Below, piece after piece: positions 56,501 to 64,000 of a DNA stretch of 64,000 bases; the first letter of the stretch is position 1, and each line of letters begins with the position of its first letter. The notes below the pieces were generated by a model, which was not told where the DNA came from, did no database searches, and saw only the letters and a program-made list of their open reading frames with translations. The translations under genes were made by a program, and so were the position numbers. The DNA is from Cristatella mucedo (taxonomy: Eukaryota; Bryozoa; Phylactolaemata; Cristatellidae), in NCBI GenBank assembly GCA_009760855.2, contig WPIO01000001.1, forward strand, positions 8,740,501 through 8,804,500, read 5' to 3'.

Positions 56501-59500
56501 TACAAAGGAGAGTTTTCTATAGCGAACTTAAAGCCAACCCACGTTCGGACAGCATTCGGTAGCTAACATAGTGAGTCCCAGGCTACCGTAGTATTCGAAC
56601 TAAAGGCACGATTTCTAAAGGATTTGAGTTTGGATCGAGTCGCAGATATATGATTTAAGTCAAATATGCAGGCGGTATGCATACCTAGCCTGGTTAGGGA
56701 GTAGTTCTGATCGGTAGGCTGGACACAAAGAATGAAAGAAATTGAGAGAGAGTGGTGCCAGTGCAAGTGATATAGCAGCTGTGTAATGTGGCCACGGCAA
56801 TGCTCATTACAGATGAGACTAGCTGCAAAGTTTGGCCCTAATTGTAAACACTTGATGGCACAAGCCGGTCGACGTTCAAGCAGTGAGTTGCAGAAGTCGA
56901 AACGAGATGTCATTAGAGCTCGGAACCACTTTGATGTAACCTGTCTAAGATGGCCCTAATTTTGTGCAGGGTTTCGTAGCTAAAATTAAGCAGACTTTAC
57001 TGCGGAGCTGATGTTGGCGTGTAGTGAAGGTCACTTAGGAATTGATCATCGATATTTCGTGCACATGCCACGGGACATACGCTCTTTTGCAAAGCCGAAT
57101 AGGGTAAGTCAATGGGAACCACATCAGACTCGCCATGAACATCGGCCGTTAGCCTTACGTTCAAGCCGTCTGCGTTTAGTAGCCACTTCACCGTTCAGCC
57201 GGTATTGCACTTATTCAGCTCTTCAGCAGTGCTCAGCGAGGGCTAATTTTGGCCGGGGAAATTTGCAACCAATAACCGTTCGGCTAGCGTGAGGTACTTC
57301 TCCGTACGGTATTTACAGTCAGTCTGAGGCTCGAGGAAGATTAAAGTGCCGACCTGACCTCCGATGCACTGGACGAGGTAACCGCAAAGACTCTCGCTGG
57401 TCAGACGGCATCAATTTTTCGTTGACGGTGCAGTTGGTCGCGGGCAATTCGTTTGAATCTTTTAGGGCTCGAGCACGGTGCAGCAGTAGCGATGGGCCAG
57501 CAATTGGACGATCGCCACGAGAAGTACTCGGGCGCACGCGAAAAGGGGGAAGCAGTAAAAGCAGAAAGGGATGGAACAGAACATCGGCTGCGTTCACACA
57601 CGGCAGCCCGACGCGCTGTCGACACGCATCAAAGCCAGCCGGCGATGCAGGTTCTCGCCGAACGCTAGCTCGACGCCACGGTCGAAGATTGCTGTCCCCG
57701 GCGGACGCGCATAGAAAGATATTTTGCGCTCTTGGAAGAGTTGGTGTGGAAACGTATTCTCACTTCCGAGCAGAGCCGAAGGTGCTCTGCCCGATGCGAG
57801 AGCTGCCTTTCGCAGTGGAACCGGAAGGTCCGTTACGTAACGGGGCCAACTGATGCATGACGCCATGGCGTCGACCCAGTTACACCATGGACGAGGCGAA
57901 TCCCTTCTCCGGGGCCGTTCGGCTTTCAGATAACGCGAACCGCGTTCGCGCCGTAGTGGCAGCAGATCTAGCTCAGCTTTCACCATCGCGGCGCCGTCTC
58001 TCAAGAGGCGAAGTAGTGTCCCTGTTTAGCGAAACTGGCAGCAGCTGCTATTGCTCCGTCGGTTCAGTTGGCCTGCCATCCTGCCAGTCTTTCCCTTCAA
58101 GGGATTCTAAGGCGGTGCAGAGTTCGAACGAGAAATTCGACGTGCGAAAGCTGGTCAATCCTCATTGGCATCGTTGCGTATTGAATGCTCACTTCATAAT
58201 CTGGTTCGGCCCAGTGGTTAGGGTGCTCGCCCCGACCAGGGTCTGGCCGAGGTCGTTGGCTCGAGCCCCGAGGCAAACGTGAAGCGCCTGAATAGAGATT
58301 GAGTTCTGTTAGAGTGCCATACAAATGAATTGCTACTATGAATCACTATCCACATTCCCATCGGCTTCATTGTTTCTTGAAAGAATCCTAAGCTATTTGT
58401 ATAAAGGCAGAAAAGGCAGAACACGCTTTTCCAGTTCCAATCGGCATTCAAGAGGTTTGTTAAAATCTTCAAATTGACTGTTTCGCTTATCACAATAATT
58501 TTCTTTTTGCTGAACGTGTTATAATTGGCCTTGGCCTTCACCTGATCGGAGGACGGTGCATTGGATTTCTGTATATCCACTGCGAGCCTCCAAAGAGATT
58601 TGTCGCACAGTCGCATGACAACGCATTCAAATCACGAGATTAATTGATATTTCTTTTCACTTTCATGCGAGAGTATTCCGATGAAGCTCTAGCCTCGTAT
58701 TATCTCACTTAAAATTTAACACGAATTTGATGTCAGGTTCAATTTGACGCCATTCTTTCAGCATATCTACCTTTGATCATTCCAAACAAATATGATACGT
58801 CGACATTTGCAGAGGCAGCGGCACTTGCACAACTCAGGGCTGCTGGCCAGCTGGCAGTCGTCACCTGATGCCTGTTCCAGCTCTGCCCCGGCCAGCCAGA
58901 ATGAACGACGACAAAATACCGACCGCTAATCACCAAACTTTTCCGAGTCTCCGACTCGGCGACATCAAAACATTTTTTCTCTACACGACATCGTACGCAT
59001 AACTTGTGGACGTATGATATAACTTGATGTTTAAGATCTAGAGAAATGCATTGTGCCGAGTTTATCCCGCCAGCGTTGGTTGAAAGAATGTTGGTTGACT
59101 CTGTCAATAAATTGAAATTGGTATAAAGTAGCCAGATTTAGGTACGATCAGACGTATATTACTACCGCGGTGCGTCCACAAATTCTCCTCTCGATTGATT
59201 GCACCTGCTGCTGCTCTCAGCTGATCTGCTTTGCAGATCCTAGAAATTAAGCGTAATCGTGATCGGGACGTTTCTTTCTTCCGATCGGGTATATTCCTAC
59301 AACCTCAATGCGCTTCCTTGTGAGTGAGACGTCCATTCGGCTCGCCATCGGCTCACCGGCATGGCATGCATGTCCTTAGCCTTCGACGTGGCATTGCTGG
59401 AGCGCCGGCGAACGGCCGATGAGCACGACTTTTCTAATAGAGCCGGCCCGGCCTCTAAAACCAAGTGCCACGGTGACGGCCACGGCCGCTGTAGCTCCAT

Positions 59501-62500
59501 CGACCGGCGCCACTCTGGCGGATGAGTGAACCTAGGCATGCTAATCTCCTTCGAAGCGTCGCCAGCTGGTGCCGCGCTACGCCGATTTGCCGCTGCACCA
59601 ACGAAAATGCGATACCGCAATGCAAAAAGCTTCGACGCCCTAACGAGGTTCAGGATGCGCCCCCCCCCAGACTAATTTCGAGAGCGAGCGATAACACAGC
59701 GCAGCTGGTTCTCGCGGCCACTTTCCTGCGGGTGCGTGCGTGGTCATCCGACGCTCAAGAGTCATTAAATTATAACGTTAACTAAACTATATCTCTTTCT
59801 AAGCACGTAGCCAAAGCTTAAATGGAAGCATGTCAACTCATTCGCGATTAGCACATGAGCAATTGGGCCAGGCATGGACTTTTTAAAAATGGCATGAAGT
59901 CCGTGAGGTCTTTTTAACACTCGGTTGAGAGCTGCAGCTGCATTTGAACCAAAGCCATGGGCGCCAATGGCTCTTATGTTGGTTAGAAGCACAGCACTAA
60001 GCGACTAGATTCGGAGGTGCGGCTGTGCTTCGTGCGGAGGCTTCGTGCGGAGTGATCTTTCAAACAGGTCTTCGCCGAATCGAGAGAATGAAGGGACCTG
60101 CAAGGGAGCGACATAAACTCGAAGTAGACCCGCTGTTTACTCGGTGCTCGCGCGAGCAGCGTTCTTCGCAATGCGAAGCAGGTGCGCTGGAGAGGCTCTT
60201 TAAGTGCGAATGGGGCTCATTTGCTAATTAGCAACAGGTTCAACTGTCTGTGTCCGCTGGCCGGTTTCCGCTCCACCTTGGCTGCTGCTTGACGGCTCCT
60301 GAGCAAATTCACCGACTTCGGAATGCACGCTGCAGCTCTCGTGTTTAGCTATTCCAAAAATACTGGCTGATTTAACAGGCTCTTTTTGCATAGCGACAGT
60401 AGAGCCCTTACGGCTATCACCACCGCTTGCAGCGGCGATAAAGAATCACCAACTGCAGGATTCGAACCCACGACCTCGGAGCCAAGGTAGTGAAAAGCAA
60501 CCGCCTTACCTAGAGTGCCATCACGGCTCATTCAGCACACCAAGCTTTGATTTCTCCGATGATGAATATTGCTCCGATGAGGAGACGGACGTCCTGCGCC
60601 GCTCTCGCCGCTTATTACTTTCAGCTGAGGAAGGCGCCAGAATTAGGATCTTCTAAGACGCTTGGATAAGAGTGCGACCGCCAAACTAGTTGACGCGTTC
60701 AGGACACCGGGCCCAGAATACTGAAACCTCCCCCCCCCCCTCGTCAGCTCAGGACGCAATGGATCGTCCGGCGGTCGGGCCTGTAGTTAGCCAGGACTAA
60801 AAGTCTGGAAGTGGCTTCTGGCTTCTTTCAAGACCTGCAGAACTATTCACAATTTTGAATCCTAATCATTCACGTCGCAGCTAAAGAGGCATCAGTTCCG
60901 CTCACCTTTCCCTACGCCCCAGTCGTGTTAGCACTGTTGTGCATTGAAGGCTTACACCTGTGCGCGATCAAGTGCATTCTACTAACCACGGATCCTACAA
61001 ACAAGCGGCCCTGAGTGTCTTCTTTATTTACTTTGAGTGCTTGCCTAAGCTTGACTCTTGTGAGCTTGTGTATGGCTGCATGGTAACCATGGTAACCACA
61101 CATGGTACCATGCATGGTTACACGAGCTTGTGCAACCATGACGCCTCGTTTTTCATTTACTTTAGGTTAATGCTTCTCTTGTATTGAACTTCTAAGCGTC
61201 GGGATGTGGATTTGGCTCTCTTTGGGTGCTATGCGAATGACTTGGTACTATTAGCATTGTTATTTCTTGAGCCCAGACTAACTTTACTCTCGATCGCCGC
61301 TGCAATGGACAGTCGCGCGCCATTTAATTGAGACGAATCGCATTGAGCGGCTGGTTTCCCCTGCGAAACGCGACCATCCGGCGTGCCACGCCGTTACCCA
61401 GGCCACACTGTCTTCGCACGCTAACGTGCATATTTGAGACTGCCGGCGTCTGAGCTTCCTGAGTTGTTTTACGGATCGGTGGAGGAGCACTCGCCGGTAT
61501 ATGGCCCTAGTGACGCCTCGCACCTAGCACCGCGTCGCTCGCCATCCGATCGCTAGAGCACCGCAGAGACGCCGGCGCTCTAGGCGACATTCTTACTATG
61601 CATGTAAGACTGCCAGAAGTAAGCGAAATGCAGCACATCGACCGTGACCTTGACAGCATCGGTGCTTTGACTAAGGGCATACGCGCCTACAACAGGGGCC
61701 GATACATGCACACGCGTAACCTAGCGTACAGTTACAATATATACTCACTCGTGTACGTGCCGGTTGTGGGGCTTTCGCGAGTGGGCGCTCGCGCCGAAAG
61801 CAAAAATACGCTCAACATCCTCACAGCAATGGAAAAGCGGCTCGTTATAGATTATAGATTCGATCACTCCTTTATCTTCTGCGGCCTTTGCCATCCTCAG
61901 GAGAGGAACCCGATCATACTAAATACTCGTCGCCCGGTCTCGGCATCTCGTAAGTGCCATTTAGCCCACAGTAGAAACTCGCCCTCGTAGAAACGCAAGT
62001 GAGGCGGCGCTGCGGCTGCTGACGCAAGCGCGCGAGCGCGCCCTGAGCCGTGCTCCCTCGGCGTGCACGCTCTTGCGCCACCCGCCGCGGCGGCTGCGGC
62101 GGCGACGCACTCGGCGAGAAGGAGCGACGCGCGCGCGCGCGCGAGCAGAGCAAGTCCACGGCCCCGACGCTCGCTGCTCCGACGGCGGCGCTAAATTTCT
62201 CTCGCGCGAGGCAGCGCTCGCCGTCCTGTGCGCCACTCGCTGGCGGCACGAGTCCGGTCGACCCTTTCGGCGGCCTCGCGCGTGCGCTCGGCTAGCGCAC
62301 GTGCGAGGCTCTCCGCAGGAGGAGCGCGAAAGAAGACGCCGGCCGCCGCCGCCGGCTCGACGCGCGCGCGCGCGTGCGCGCCCACACGCTAGACGGAAGG
62401 ACGAAAGAAGGAGCCGCAGAGCGCGCCGCCGATCCCGGTCGGCGCTGCGGGGCGACGGCGACGACGACTGTCGTCGACGCTGTTGCCTCAGCGGCGGAAG

Positions 62501-62674
62501 AGGCGGCCGCCGTGGCTGCAAGAGACTCGGCAGCGGGAGGGCTGCGCGCGACGCGATCGAACGGTCCGCCGCCGCAGACGAAGCGCGTCGCGTGCGCACG
62601 GGCTCGTGCTCACCCGAGAGTCCGACCAGCAGCAGCAACAGCAGAGGCAGCGGCGGCATCGGCTGGGCGAGCAT
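53297..62674 (-). CDS. Ly6/uPAR-type (three-finger) small secreted or GPI-anchored protein, gene 1, three exons
   Basis: I assembled this gene from three minus-strand exons: 62614-62674, 54446-54607 and 53297-53517 (444 nt, 147 residues plus stop). The introns are GT-AG and both are phase 1, which is usual for Ly6 genes. The N-terminus is a signal peptide with a run of leucines. The domain has ten cysteines: a CHEC pair, a Cys before DDPF, CPNG, SCTKK, RTC, GTC, DCRC and the closing DLCNG. This is the Ly6/uPAR disulfide pattern. The C-terminus after CNG is mildly hydrophobic (alanine, threonine, valine) and could be a GPI signal, although it ends in WW and is not a strong one. Ly6 proteins of animals act outside the cell as receptor, channel or adhesion modulators; the partner of this one is unknown. 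The exon junctions restore Gly (G|GA) and Val (G|TG). Gene 2 downstream is a paralogue. Expression data are not available, so exon joining is inference from sequence. Confidence 0.8.
53518..54445 (-). other. Intron 2 of gene 1
   Basis: 928 bp from donor GTGAGT (54445) to acceptor TTTCAG (53518). It contains an AT-dinucleotide-rich run at about 53783-53860 and no other element that I recognise. Confidence 0.75.
53783..53860. repeat. AT-rich simple repeat in intron 2 of gene 1
   Basis: ATTATATTACATTATATATT-type units with TATATATATATATT. Confidence 0.8.
54446..54607 (-). CDS. Gene 1 exon 2: first half of the Ly6 domain
   Basis: The acceptor TTTCAG ends at 54608 and the donor GTGAGT occupies 54445-54440. 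The 162-nt exon is phase 1 at both ends. It reads IQLAHSLACHEC near its start and ends in TLGSVI. It contributes five cysteines (CHEC pair, AC-DDPF, RQCPNG, LSCTKK). Its length is identical to exon 2 of gene 2, and the cysteine spacing aligns with it. Confidence 0.85.
54935..55018 (+). mobile_element. LINE-B tail remnant in intron 1 of gene 1
   Basis: TTCTAGCTGCCTAAAAAGAG, then TTTAGTTCTCGTAGGGAAGG and a broken TTATTATT run. Confidence 0.6.
55019..56147. other. Intron 1 of gene 1: nothing recognised
   Basis: Overlapping frames at 55687-56016 on both strands sit in a locally GC-rich patch and have no motif. Confidence 0.35.
56148..57060 (-). mobile_element. LINE-B copy, interrupted by a LINE-A insertion
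   Basis: Left part 56148-56431 is the 3' region in reverse (ATGATTAGTGGTAGCACGCA, AATATCATCAAGTCAGGGGA). Right part 56575-57060 resumes at GAGTCCCAGGCTACCGTAGT and runs through TCTAAAGGATTTGAG to the FHSFVTSRFDFCNSLL region. The gap in the alignment is filled by the LINE-A end. Confidence 0.75.
56432..56574 (-). mobile_element. LINE-A 3' end nested in LINE-B
   Basis: Starts with a TAATGTAGTGTATCGTATCT tail in reverse and contains TAACTCCACAGAGCCACAAA and ACAGCATTCGGTAGCTAACA, matching the terminus of LINE-A. Confidence 0.75.
57061..58197. other. GC-rich patch in intron 1 of gene 1, unassigned frames
   Basis: Open frames on both strands (57422-57853 plus, 143 codons; 57594-58004 minus, 136 codons) are Arg/Ser/Ala-rich with no recognisable domain and no matching splice sites that I can defend. 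The local CpG content is raised. Confidence 0.3.
58198..58340 (+). repeat. SINE1: tRNA-derived SINE with LINE-B-type tail
   Basis: TCGGCCCAGTGGTTAGGGTG (box A), GAGGTCGTTGGCTCGAGCCC (box B), then GAAGCGCCTGAATAGAGATT and GAGTTCTGTTAGAGTGCC. Same structure and order as 42125-42270, on the opposite strand. Confidence 0.8.
58341..60360. other. Intron 1 of gene 1: no gene recognised
   Basis: Minus frames at 58218-58616 and 58739-59107 and overlapping GC-rich frames at 59297-59785 show no known motif. A short LINE-tail-like scrap (ATATCTCTTTCTAAGCACGT) is at about 59789. Confidence 0.3.
60361..60532 (-). repeat. SINE2 (tRNA-like), best copy
   Basis: In reverse: GAGCCGTGATGGCACTCTAG and GTAAGGCGGTTGC (box A), GGTCGTGGGTTCGAATCCTG (box B), then TTTATCGCCGCTGCAAGCGG, GATAGCCGTAAGGGCTCTAC and GAGCCTGTTAAATCAGCC. 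The tail differs from SINE1 and does not match either LINE here. Confidence 0.75.
60533..61597. other. Intron 1 of gene 1: poly-C run and palindrome-rich spot
   Basis: A C-run is at about 60730-60740. At 61077-61135 a cluster of ATGGTAACC, CATGGTACCATG and CATGGTTAC units forms short palindromes. A weak LINE-tail scrap lies at about 61200-61260. Confidence 0.4.
61598..61990 (+). CDS. Unassigned 130-codon open frame next to the GC-rich island
   Basis: Begins MHVRLPEVSEMQHIDRDLDS and includes NRGRYMHTRNLAYSYNIYSL. It has mixed composition, more protein-like than the GC-rich artefacts beside it, but no domain is recognised and it lies within intron 1 of gene 1 on the opposite strand. Coding status is uncertain. 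Confidence 0.2.
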   Translation: MHVRLPEVSEMQHIDRDLDSIGALTKGIRAYNRGRYMHTRNLAYSYNIYSLVYVPVVGLSRVGARAESKNTLNILTAMEKRLVIDYRFDHSFIFCGLCHPQERNPIILNTRRPVSASRKCHLAHSRNSPS

Positions 62675-63560
62675 GGCTGACGGAGGGCTGGGCACGGCGC
62701 CGCTCGCTGCGGCCACACGGGAAGCGACGCTTCGCTACGACGAGGCGCGAATGCGAGGCTTCAGAGTGCGGGAGGCGGCGAAGCGCTGGCGGCGGCGCGT
62801 AGGGGGGCCGACTCCAACTGGGCTTAATTGCGTTATCCCCGCAGCAGCCGCCACCCTCGAGGCGCGATATCTGCCGCCGCCGCCGCCGCTCGACGGTGCG
62901 GCCGGCCAACGTTTACGATTCGATTCGTATAAGCGTCTGCCCGGCGGCAGCAACTTTACCCGTCAGCTCTCCAGTCCTCACCCTCCATCGTGGCGTCGCC
63001 CAATCAACCGCCAACGAGGCACCTACTGGAGGCGACACATAAAGGAAGTCTGCACTCGCTTTCCGCTCTGTGGTCCCACCTCCCGTCGTCGCCACTGTCA
63101 AGTCGCCCCCTCCCCGCCTCAGAGGACTGGATCGGGTTTCCATTTTTCGGAAGGCGGGTGCTAAAACGTCGGCACCGCCGAAGCGCTCACCTGACCGGTC
63201 GGGGCCAGTGCGCTAATGTCCCTGACCTGAGCTACGATCCGAGCAAGATGGGCGGGATCTCTTTGGCGAGCGACGGAGAAAGGAGTGCGCCTGCGGGAAT
63301 TCATTTAGCGCATCCTCCGATCCGCGCTCCAGCGCCAGGACGTCGTTGCTCCAAGATGGCAGACGACCAAAGTGTTATGGCAAGCGCTCGGAATCGAATC
63401 GACGACCGAGGCGGCTAGGCACCGCCTCGGCCGTCTGCGCACGTCTCCCGGGGAGCGGCTCCGCCCCTGCGGCAGGCGGTGCGAGTGGCCAGTCGACCAG
63501 ACGAGCGGCGATCGCACGCCCAAGCGTGCGGATTTGCGATCAGCTGCCGGCAATTCACTC
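61960..63560. promoter_or_regulatory. GC/CpG-rich island at the 5' end of gene 1
   Basis: This stretch is very rich in G+C and in CpG, unlike the AT-leaning DNA around it, and includes CG-alternating runs at about 62130-62150 and 62355-62385. It contains the signal-peptide exon of gene 1 and lies around and upstream of its start on the minus strand, so it is the likely promoter and first-exon region. It also explains long arginine-, alanine- and proline-rich open frames on both strands here, which are not convincing proteins. A divergent plus-strand promoter is possible but no plus-strand exon is recognised. Confidence 0.65.
62614..62674 (-). CDS. Gene 1 exon 1: signal peptide, inside GC-rich island
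   Basis: The ATG lies at 62674-62672. The exon encodes 20 residues beginning MLAQPMPP, then six leucines, then VGLS. It stops after one base of the next codon at a donor GTGAGC (62613-62608), giving phase 1. The short N-region plus Leu core is a typical secretory signal. The start was chosen because the reading frame upstream has no other ATG close by and because the phase matches exon 2. The frame stays open far beyond the donor only because the DNA is GC-rich. Confidence 0.8.
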
Positions 63561-64000
63561 CATTTTACCGGCCGGGGGGAGAAATAAATCCTGAGCGCTC
63601 GAAAAGTTCCGTTTTTGAATGCAGATGACAGTAGTACACTCGGTGACAATTTTACTCACAAAATTTCACTTGCATTGAGCGCGAGCCTCGTCCTCGTGCG
63701 ATGCACTGCAAACGACCGGTGTAATCGAATGGTTTTTAGTGCGCACGAGATAGGCAATGACGCGCATCGCAAGCGGAAAATGAAAAAGGCCCTGCGCATG
63801 AAGTAAGAGATTAGCTCGGTGTAGAGATTGTTGAAGAGCTCTTTGAAAGAGTGGCGTCACAAACGGTATCCAGTGGCTAGTCACCGTCGCCGCACAAACG
63901 ATTGCAGGAATTAGCTCTGCTCTCAGGCTCGCCGATCGTAAACATTCACATCCAGCAGATTTCTTGCGGTAGAAAGAGGGAGAAAAACGTGGTAGAACGA
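63561..64000. other. No feature recognised
   Basis: Upstream flank of the GC-rich island. Short frames only. Confidence 0.3.

Noticed and set aside
57422-58004. Overlapping 143- and 136-codon frames
   Set aside because: They lie in a GC-rich patch inside intron 1 of gene 1, overlap on both strands, and have no domain or defensible splice sites.
60361-60532. tRNA gene
   Set aside because: Boxes A and B are present, but the acceptor and anticodon stems do not form and the same sequence recurs with a common non-tRNA body, so it is a SINE.
61961-62613. Long minus-strand continuation of the signal-peptide frame
   Set aside because: A clear GTGAGC donor ends the exon at 62614, and the continuation is low-complexity Arg/Ala/Ser that fits no protein. 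Splicing to 54607 restores a Ly6 domain.
62073-63164. 363-codon plus-strand open frame
   Set aside because: It is Arg-, Ala- and Pro-rich, overlaps equally long frames on the other strand, and lies in very GC-rich DNA where stop codons are rare. The real signal there is the minus-strand signal-peptide exon.

Overview
Eukaryotic, almost certainly invertebrate animal, genomic DNA. The window has no long bacterial-style ORFs. It has spliced exons with GT-AG junctions, one GC/CpG-rich promoter-like island, tRNA-derived SINEs, many 5'-truncated CR1/L2-like LINE copies and a pogo/Tigger DNA transposon end. The two recognisable genes encode small secreted or GPI-anchored Ly6/uPAR (three-finger fold) proteins. 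A CxDPF-like spacing in one of them recalls protostome Ly6 proteins. The species cannot be named from the sequence.

Genes. Two paralogous Ly6-type genes lie head to tail on the minus strand, and I assembled both from splice sites. Gene 1 (62674 to 53297) starts with a leucine-rich signal-peptide exon inside the GC-rich island at about 61.96-63.56 kb. It continues with a 162-nt cysteine exon at 54446-54607 and ends with a cysteine/GPI-tail exon at 53297-53517. Gene 2 (36975 to 27200) has the same plan: signal-peptide exon 36936-36975, a 162-nt exon 33450-33611, and last exon 27200-27408. All four introns are phase 1 and both predicted mature domains carry ten cysteines, so this is a tandem gene pair with kilobase introns full of repeats. 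On the plus strand there are weaker coding candidates of unknown family: an exon-like segment with good splice signals (51757-52001), a coiled-coil reading frame (about 49100-49318) and a membrane-anchor/cytoplasmic-tail reading frame (46572-46880).

Repeats. Two LINE families dominate. LINE-B (3' tail ending in TTA repeats) has more than twenty fragments. The longest (6690-8745) keeps degenerate RT motifs, and two copies carry a similar internal deletion joining RT to the 3' tail. LINE-A (tail of TACAT-like repeats) has six fragments, the best at 5170-6195 (285-codon open frame) and 38297-39620. A tRNA-derived SINE shares its 3' tail with LINE-B, the usual sign that it borrows that LINE's retrotransposition machinery. 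A second tRNA-like SINE family is also common. A diverged segmental duplication pairs 425-3475 with 21240-24770. A small element with about 400-bp terminal direct repeats (34376-35797) looks like a TRIM or gutted LTR retrotransposon and sits in intron 1 of gene 2.

Layout. 0.4-3.5 kb duplication copy A; 3.7-9.2 kb LINE cluster; 9.5-18 kb SINE, LINE and Tigger debris; 18-21 kb CT microsatellite, tRNA-like hairpin and LINE-B; 21.2-24.8 kb duplication copy B; 27.2-37.0 kb gene 2; 37.4-43.5 kb LINE cluster; 43.5-52 kb repeats plus plus-strand coding candidates; 53-63.5 kb gene 1. Repeat boundaries are judged by eye and are approximate to tens of bases; splice sites of the two Ly6 genes are exact.
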